A DNA stretch of 64,000 nt from Paenibacillus albidus (GTDB taxonomy: Bacteria > Bacillota > Bacilli > Paenibacillales > Paenibacillaceae), in assembly GCF_014644435.1 (NCBI RefSeq), contig NZ_BMKR01000003.1:248001-312000 (forward strand), in the 5' to 3' direction. Below, in pieces: positions 58,778 to 64,000 of the stretch. Numbering within the stretch: position 1 is the stretch's first letter; each line of letters starts with the position of its first letter. The notes beneath the pieces were generated by a model. It made no database searches, was not told where the DNA came from, and saw only the letters and a list, made by a program, of their open reading frames with translations. A program made the position numbers and the translations under genes.

Positions 58778-60305
58778 TTGGCAACCTCCCCTGATCGCTC
58801 AAATATACCCCAAACCCCGATAGAGCCGGGCACCATCTGGATTCATGAATGGTCAGCCGAAGATATCTGGCGGTGACCGGTGCGAAGCAGGCGATCCGCT
58901 TATACCCAACGACCGTTCCCCGGTACAGCATTTTCCAATCGTCCCCGTCTTTGTACTCCAGCACGAAGCTTTCAATCCGCTGGCCTGTCTGGATAGGCTC
59001 TGTTAGCACCAACCGGTCAAAGATCTTCTTCTCCTGCAGATCCAGCTCAATCCAGGCCTGTTCCGTTCCCTCACAGGGACACCAGAACGTATTCCGGTCC
59101 CCGTCCAGCAGGCAGGAGGTTTGGTGAGCTTCATCTTTCGTTTCCGATGCACGCAGCAACGCCTGAGCGGCCAGGTTCACCCGAAAAGTGCTGCGCAGGA
59201 CACACCCAAACTGCCGCAGCCGCAACGCATCCTGTTCATGGATACGCCCCCGCGTATCCGGCGGAAGATTCAGCAGGAAGTTGGCATTGCCGCCAACCGC
59301 CCCATAATAGATGCCGAGCAGCTCATCCAGTGTCTTGACTTGAGTGTCCTCGGAGGCATGATAGAACCAGCCCGGCCGGATCGACGTGTTCACTTCGGCG
59401 GGATACCATACCAGCTGATCTAAAGTTCCAATCACCTCCCTGCTGCCTAAGTCACTGTCCTGCGTATTTCTCCTGCTTGAGAATTCGCGGTCATCCGCCT
59501 GTTGCGATTGCTCCTGAATTTTCTCATTATCCTGCAAATAAGCCGGCACAACGCTCCATTCCGAGGTGCGTGTATGCCCTGCCTCATTGCCGCACCAGCG
59601 GACATCAGGGCCACAGACCGAAATCACGGCCTCCGGCTGAAGCTTACGGATCAGTGCGTAATAGCGATCCCAATCATAGACCTGCCGTTTGCCATTCGGC
59701 CCTTCCCCGCAGGCCCCGTCGAACCACACACAAAAGATATCCCCGTAATTCGTCAACAGCTCCCGGAGCTGGTTGCAGAAAAATTCGTTATACCGCGCCG
59801 AATCCCCATAAGACGCTTCATGACGGTCCCATGGCGACAAATAGATGCCGAACTGGATCCCGCCCTCCCGGCAGGCTTCGGCCACTTCCTTCACCAAGTC
59901 CCCGGTTCCATTCCGCCACGGGCTGCCCGCTACCGTGTGATCCGTATATTTACTGGGCCACAGGCAAAAGCCGTCGTGGTGCTTGCAGGTTAGAATTAAT
60001 CCCTGCATTCCGGCGGACTTGCACACCTCGACCCATTGCCTTGCGCTGAGATCGGAAGGATTGAATATCGCCGGATCTTCATCGCCATGGCCCCATTCCC
60101 GGTCCGTGAACGTGTTCACCGTAAAATGAATAAAGGCATAGAACTCCAGCTCCTGCCACTTTACCTGACGTTCACTCGGTGCAATCCTTGCCGCAGCCTT
60201 CACTGGGTCCGCGGGTACTTCGGAAGCTGAAACTCTGTCATTCTCCACCAGGCGTTTTCCCATAACAGGATCTCCTTTATCCGAATTTAATGGATGACTG
60301 CTCAT
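58764..60305 (-). CDS. Alpha-L-fucosidase (GH29) with C-terminal F5/8-type domain
   Basis: The GH29 barrel shows YAFIHFTVNTFTDREWG, LILTCKHHDGFCLWPSKYTD and the nucleophile Asp in FCVWFDGACGEG (about residue 196), ending with GGNANFLLNLPPDTRGRI. The C-terminal ~140 residues (TFWCPCEGTEQAWIELDLQE and TARYLRLTIHESR) are a discoidin-like sugar-binding domain. Two starts have good ribosome binding sites: 60305 (AAAGGGAGG, 7 bases) and 60263 (AAAGGAG, 8 bases), the latter giving an N-terminus closer to the family. There is no signal peptide. It is the first gene of the operon and is divergent from the AraC regulator gene. Confidence 0.9.
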   Translation of the reverse strand: MSSHPLNSDKGDPVMGKRLVENDRVSASEVPADPVKAAARIAPSERQVKWQELEFYAFIHFTVNTFTDREWGHGDEDPAIFNPSDLSARQWVEVCKSAGMQGLILTCKHHDGFCLWPSKYTDHTVAGSPWRNGTGDLVKEVAEACREGGIQFGIYLSPWDRHEASYGDSARYNEFFCNQLRELLTNYGDIFCVWFDGACGEGPNGKRQVYDWDRYYALIRKLQPEAVISVCGPDVRWCGNEAGHTRTSEWSVVPAYLQDNEKIQEQSQQADDREFSSRRNTQDSDLGSREVIGTLDQLVWYPAEVNTSIRPGWFYHASEDTQVKTLDELLGIYYGAVGGNANFLLNLPPDTRGRIHEQDALRLRQFGCVLRSTFRVNLAAQALLRASETKDEAHQTSCLLDGDRNTFWCPCEGTEQAWIELDLQEKKIFDRLVLTEPIQTGQRIESFVLEYKDGDDWKMLYRGTVVGYKRIACFAPVTARYLRLTIHESRWCPALSGFGVYLSDQGRLPNGDV

Positions 60306-60342
60306 AAACACGCCTCCCTTTCCCCTCCAATATAAAAGCAAC

Positions 60343-60356
60343 GGCGGCTGTCCGCC
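60343..60356. promoter_or_regulatory. Inverted repeat in the fucosidase/AraC divergent region
   Basis: GGCGG (60343-60347), CTGT and CCGCC (60352-60356) form a short palindrome 38 bases upstream of the fucosidase start, a position suitable for operator or leader hairpin function. Short GC-rich palindromes also arise by chance. Confidence 0.3.
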
Positions 60357-60401
60357 ATCCACAAAACGTCCGAGTTTTTGACCTTTTGTGCCGGGGGGTT
60401 A

Positions 60402-60410
60402 TGATATAAT
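60402..60410 (+). promoter_or_regulatory. Extended -10 promoter of the cupin-AraC gene
   Basis: TG-A-TATAAT (60402-60410) is a perfect extended -10. A TTGACC lies 21 bases upstream, too far for a normal -35. Confidence 0.55.
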
Positions 60411-60442
60411 CGTTCCCAAGAAAAGATTGAGGAAGTGATTCC

Positions 60443-61342
60443 ATGGTTCCAGACATCATCTTTCCTAATATTACAAGCACGCTGCAAATCACGGGCTGCC
60501 ACTTCGGGGAGAAACCTCCCGGCTGGTCCTATCCGAAGCACCATCACCATTTGTATGAGGTGCTGTACTGCCAGGCAGGAGAAGCCAGGCTGTTGATTAA
60601 CAGCGATGAGCTGCGCCTGTGTCCGGGAGATTGGCTACTCATAAGGGCCGGGGCCCGGCACGAGATCGTTAACCGGACTATAGATGAAGGTTGCTTCTCT
60701 TTTTTCAATATTCACTTTGATATCGACGATCATGAAATGCGAAAGTCACTGAGCCGGTCCGAATACAGCTTCCTCCCGGCGCAGGTTGCGGCCGCCACCA
60801 ATCTGCCTTCACACGTTGCAGAAATTGAGCTGAAGATGCACCAGAATCTACAGGAATCGTCCTTGTCCCCCCTGGAAGCCGAAACAAGACTATCCTTAAC
60901 CCCTGCGCAAAAAACGTCTCTGCAAGCCTATATCCTGCTGATTATTCATGAGATTATTCTTCTGCAGCCCGAAGCGGGAGATAGCGTACCGGAGGTTACG
61001 CAGGATACGACGATCCGCAAGGCGGATACCGCCCACCTGATCGAGGAACGGCTGAAGCATTTAATCTCGGCAGAGGGGTCGATTGCCGAGCTGGCCGGAG
61101 AGCTGAACATGAGCCGGAGCCAATGCAGCAAAATATTCAAGAAGGTCTATGGCGTCTCTCCCCGCCAATACCTGACACAGCTGAAGCTGAATCTTGCGAA
61201 GCAGCTGCTGGTCAGCACGAACAATACGGTAGAGGATATCGCCGATGAGCTGGGGTTTCATTCGGTTAGCCATTTCTCCAGACAGTTTCGGCGGGGCACC
61301 GGCCTTTCTCCCAACCAGTTTCGCCCGCGCCATATGACCTAA
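60443..61342 (+). CDS. AraC-family regulator with N-terminal cupin
   Basis: A 299-residue cytoplasmic regulator. The N-terminal cupin (PKHHHHLYEVLYCQAGEARL, LCPGDWLLIRAGARHEIVN) has a His cluster and probably binds a sugar or metal. The C-terminal AraC domain has IAELAGELNMSRSQCSKIFK and VEDIADELGFHSVSHFSRQF. GAGGAAGTG lies about 6 bases before the ATG. Being divergent from the GH29-GH35-GH29 operon, it is the obvious candidate regulator, with the ligand likely a fucose- or galactose-containing product. Its stop lies against the iolE terminator. Confidence 0.9.
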   Translation: MVPDIIFPNITSTLQITGCHFGEKPPGWSYPKHHHHLYEVLYCQAGEARLLINSDELRLCPGDWLLIRAGARHEIVNRTIDEGCFSFFNIHFDIDDHEMRKSLSRSEYSFLPAQVAAATNLPSHVAEIELKMHQNLQESSLSPLEAETRLSLTPAQKTSLQAYILLIIHEIILLQPEAGDSVPEVTQDTTIRKADTAHLIEERLKHLISAEGSIAELAGELNMSRSQCSKIFKKVYGVSPRQYLTQLKLNLAKQLLVSTNNTVEDIADELGFHSVSHFSRQFRRGTGLSPNQFRPRHMT

Positions 61343-61380
61343 AAAAAGAGGAGCCCCCCGTCACAAGCGGTGGCTCCTCT
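61341..61380 (-). terminator. Intrinsic terminator downstream of iolE
   Basis: AGAGGAGCC (61348-61356) and GGCTCCTCT (61372-61380) form the stem, with TTTTTTT on the minus strand. It terminates the iol transcript and overlaps the 3' end of the converging AraC gene. Confidence 0.85.
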
Positions 61381-61451
61381 GTTATAACTGCATCTTTATG
61401 GTATGACTCTCCCGCAGACTAACGCTGCCCAGTTTTCCTCTTAGGCCAGGA

Positions 61452-62348
61452 TCATAATCCACTCCGCTCTTTAATATATCTGCGTGCCTTCAGTGCATAT
61501 TCCAAAGGGTTGGCAACGGCCGGGTCCTGCTCGGCCTCGACGACCAGCCAGCCGGTATAATCCGATGCCGCCAGTAAGGCAAACACATCACCGAACAGCA
61601 GACAGCCGTCCCCGGGAACTGTGAAGGCACCCGCCTTGACCGCCTGCAGGAAGCTCAGTTTCTCCTGTTTCACAAGGTCGACGATTTCCGGCCGGATGTC
61701 TTTCAGATGAACATGCTTGATGCGTGGCAAATGGCTCCGCAGCACCTCCAGATAATCCTCACCGGAAAAGGCGAGATGTCCGGTATCGAATAACAGCGAC
61801 ACCTCTTCAGGAACGGTCATCTCCATCAGCCGTGTAATTTCGGCCGCCGTCTGGATACCTGTCCCCATATGATGATGATAGACAATGGACATGCCCTTCT
61901 CGGCGGCCAGTCTGCCGAGCCCGCCCAGCCCGTCGGCCAGCCGGATCCACTCCTCCTCCGTAAACTCCGGCTTCTCAGCGAACAGCGGGGTTGTCATTTG
62001 GCCCTGGATGCTTTTGCCCTGTTCGGATACGACGATGACCTTTGCCCCCATCTCCCACAGGAAATCCCGGTGCTTCAGGAAAGCCTCCGCCGTGGCCTGA
62101 TAAGGCTCCGTCGTCAGAAAAGCACTGAACCAGGCACTGGCGATTTCCAACTGGCGCAGGCTGAGCGCCTGCCGGAGCGCTGCAGGATCACGCGGATATT
62201 TATTGCCGACCTCGCTTCCCTGAAATCCGGCCAACGCCATCTCGCTGATACACTGCTCAAAGGTATTCTCCCCGCCAAGCTCCGGCATATCGTCGTTGGT
62301 CCAGGCAATGGGGGCAATCGCCAGCTTCACTGCATGTTCTTTGAACAT
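61452..62348 (-). CDS. iolE: Myo-inosose-2 dehydratase
   Basis: A 298-residue protein, the family length. The N-terminus KLAIAPIAWTNDDMPELGGE and FEQCISEMALAGFQGSEVGN are diagnostic for IolE. Metal-binding residues lie in YHHHMGTGIQ, LLFDTGHLAFSG, IKHVHLKDIRPE and LVVEAEQDPAV. It dehydrates 2-keto-myo-inositol to the trihydroxycyclohexanedione that IolD hydrolyses, in the cytoplasm. It follows iolD by 21 bases in the same operon, with GAAGGAG before the ATG. Confidence 0.95.
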   Translation of the reverse strand: MFKEHAVKLAIAPIAWTNDDMPELGGENTFEQCISEMALAGFQGSEVGNKYPRDPAALRQALSLRQLEIASAWFSAFLTTEPYQATAEAFLKHRDFLWEMGAKVIVVSEQGKSIQGQMTTPLFAEKPEFTEEEWIRLADGLGGLGRLAAEKGMSIVYHHHMGTGIQTAAEITRLMEMTVPEEVSLLFDTGHLAFSGEDYLEVLRSHLPRIKHVHLKDIRPEIVDLVKQEKLSFLQAVKAGAFTVPGDGCLLFGDVFALLAASDYTGWLVVEAEQDPAVANPLEYALKARRYIKERSGL

Positions 62349-62369
62349 CCCGATCCTTCTCCTTCATCT

Positions 62370-64000
62370 TTAATAAGGTTTGGCTGCACCAAGCTGCTGC
62401 TGCTTCCGCTCAAAAGCCGCCTGAACCTCCGGCTGATCAGAGACCCCGGCTACCCCTACATTCCACCAGGCGCCATATCCGCGGGTCATCGTTTTGGGCA
62501 GCACCTTGATATCGATCAGCGTGGACACCGTCTGCCGCTTCGCATCCTCCAGGGCGCTCTGCAGTTCTTCCACTGTGGCAACGCTGTATGTGCGAACGCC
62601 ATAACCGGCTGCGCTGGCCGCATAATCGATTCTCATGAGCTTCCCGCTCAGCCCGCCGCCGTCTGTGCTCCGGCAACGGAACTCGGTAGCAAAGCTGCCC
62701 ATTCCCTGCTCCATCTGGAGGTTGTTGATGCAGCCGAAGCCGCTGTTGTCCAGAAGGATGACGTTGATCTTCTTGTCCTCCTGGAGACTGGTCACCAGCT
62801 CCGAATGCAGCATTTGATAGCTGCCGTCCCCAACCATGGCGTATACTTCCTTATCCGGCTCTGCTATCTTGATGCCAAGTGCGCCGGCAATCTCATAACC
62901 CATACAGGAAAAGCCGTATTCCATATGATAAGTATCCGGCCGGGCGCAGTTCCACATCCGCTGCATATCGCCGGGAAGGCTGCCGGCCGCACCGATCACG
63001 ATCGCTTCCCCGGAGATGCACTCGTTGATCACGCCGAGCACGCGGGTCTGGGTCAATCGGGTGCCCAGCGTCTCCGAATACTCGGCCAGCTTGTCATCCA
63101 AATGTCCCTGTACTTCCGGAGCAAACCCTTCCCCCGTGTATTCAATGCTGGTCAGGCGATTCCGTTCTTCCATCCACCGTTCCCGTGCTTCTGCAAGCTC
63201 GGAGGTATAAGCAGAACGGTAATGCAGCTGCTCCAGGGCAGCAGCAAGCGCCTTCAGTCCTTCCGCGGCATCACATACCACGGCAAGCGCGTCAAGCTTG
63301 CCCGCATGAAACGCCGAAACGTTGAGTGTAAGAAATTCCACGTCCCCGTTGCGGAACAGGCTTTTGGAAGCGGTAGTAAAATCCGTGAACCGGGTGCCTA
63401 TGCCGATCACCAGATCGGCTTCAGCCGCTATCTCGTTGGCTGCTGAATTTCCGGTTACGCCGATTCCGCCCAAATTATGAGGACAGCTGCTCTCCACCGC
63501 GCTTTTTCCGGCCTGCGTTTCCCCAAAGGGCAGATTGAACTGCTCTGCGAAGGCCTTCAGCTCACGCCCCGCTGCCGAATAACGAACCCCGCCGCCACAG
63601 ATGATCAGCGGCTTGCTCTTACGGGCAATCAGCTCGGCCGCAGCCGCAATCTCCTCGGGATGCGGCAGACGGCGGATGCTCTTGTGGATACGCGGGCGGA
63701 AGAAATGCGCAGGGAAATCCCAGGCCTCGCCTTGGACATCCTGGGGAAGCGCAATTGTGACCGCCCCGGTATCCGCAGGATCTGTCAGCACCCGCATGGC
63801 GTTGATCATAGCCAACATCAGCTGCTCGGGCCGGTAAATGCGGTCCCAGTATTTGCTCACCGCCTTAAAGGCGTCGTTTACGGTGATCGACAGGTTGTGT
63901 GTATGCTCCAATTGCTGCAGCACCGGGTCCGGCTGGCGGGTAGCAAACGTATCCCCCGGCAGCAGCAGCACCGGAATCTGATTGGCCGTCGCCGTGGCGG
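62370..64000 (-). CDS. iolD: 3D-(3,5/4)-trihydroxycyclohexane-1,2-dione hydrolase, truncated by window edge
   Basis: A thiamine-diphosphate-dependent enzyme of inositol catabolism that opens the ring to 5-deoxy-glucuronate. The frame stays open to the right edge, where it reads [20 protein letters not shown], internal to IolD, so about the first hundred residues lie outside the window. Visible are the central domain ([20 protein letters not shown]) and the ThDP/Mg motif [20 protein letters not shown] with [13 protein letters not shown]. The C-terminus [19 protein letters not shown] matches the family. The end of an iol operon is expected to continue beyond the window. Confidence 0.95.
   Translation of the reverse strand, partial: ATATANQIPVLLLPGDTFATRQPDPVLQQLEHTHNLSITVNDAFKAVSKYWDRIYRPEQLMLAMINAMRVLTDPADTGAVTIALPQDVQGEAWDFPAHFFRPRIHKSIRRLPHPEEIAAAAELIARKSKPLIICGGGVRYSAAGRELKAFAEQFNLPFGETQAGKSAVESSCPHNLGGIGVTGNSAANEIAAEADLVIGIGTRFTDFTTASKSLFRNGDVEFLTLNVSAFHAGKLDALAVVCDAAEGLKALAAALEQLHYRSAYTSELAEARERWMEERNRLTSIEYTGEGFAPEVQGHLDDKLAEYSETLGTRLTQTRVLGVINECISGEAIVIGAAGSLPGDMQRMWNCARPDTYHMEYGFSCMGYEIAGALGIKIAEPDKEVYAMVGDGSYQMLHSELVTSLQEDKKINVILLDNSGFGCINNLQMEQGMGSFATEFRCRSTDGGGLSGKLMRIDYAASAAGYGVRTYSVATVEELQSALEDAKRQTVSTLIDIKVLPKTMTRGYGAWWNVGVAGVSDQPEVQAAFERKQQQLGAAKPY

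Noticed and set aside
61869..63446. 525-codon plus-strand frame opposite iolE and iolD
   Set aside because: It is antisense to two highly conserved inositol genes, with no ribosome binding site or recognisable domain.

Overview
The window looks like chromosome from a Paenibacillus-type endospore former. This is inferred from moderately high GC in the genes, strong AGGAGG-like ribosome binding sites, S-layer-homology (SLH) anchored exoproteins, YesM/YesN-type two-component systems, LplB/LplC/YtcQ-type ABC importers, a spore-coat transglutaminase (tgl) and a LysM-GH18 spore-lytic-type enzyme. No phage, insertion sequence or CRISPR array was seen. Both ends cut through genes: a SWIM zinc-finger gene on the left and iolD on the right.

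Layout. 1-4.5 kb: SWIM protein and SNF2 helicase, translationally coupled. 4.6-8.8 kb: small acetyltransferase, membrane acyltransferase, hflX behind a long attenuator-like leader, and a two-gene split sigma factor (SigO/RsoA type) under a LexA-like box. 9-11 kb: DUF4127 gene and three 51-bp repeats. 11-27.3 kb: a carbohydrate locus on the minus strand (LplB, LplC, lipoprotein binding protein, secreted clan-A glycoside hydrolase, cytoplasmic GH3, unknown protein), with a membrane-anchored binding protein divergent from a YesM/YesN pair. 27.3-38.4 kb: tgl, a large SLH subtilase, threonine aldolase-aspA, an ArsR-SRPBCC pair with a clear operator, a MATE exporter and tRNA-Leu(CAG). 38.6-47.6 kb: SLH 5'-nucleotidase, stalk/propeller protein, LysM-GH18 and two unrecognised proteins. 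47.7-49.2 kb: two internally deleted gene remnants around an intact SDR. 49.2-61.3 kb: a second carbohydrate locus (membrane AraC sensor-regulator, binding protein, two permeases, GH29-GH35-GH29, cupin-AraC regulator). 61.4-64 kb: iolE and iolD.

How the genes fit together. Each carbohydrate locus combines sensing, uptake through an Lpl-type importer that lacks a local ATPase gene, and trimming enzymes. The second has two alpha-L-fucosidases and a beta-galactosidase without signal peptides, so it probably imports fucosylated galactosides and degrades them inside the cell. The inositol genes and aspA add catabolic capacity.

The best candidate for an undescribed system is upstream of hflX. An extended -10 promoter is followed by a 12-codon leader peptide with a strong ribosome binding site and an Arg-Val-Arg motif like macrolide-stalling leaders. 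About 230 nt later there is an intrinsic terminator whose 5' arm can pair with an upstream segment. This layout suggests antibiotic-responsive ribosome-mediated attenuation of an HflX ribosome-rescue factor. The second candidate is the split sigma factor with a LexA-like box at its promoter.
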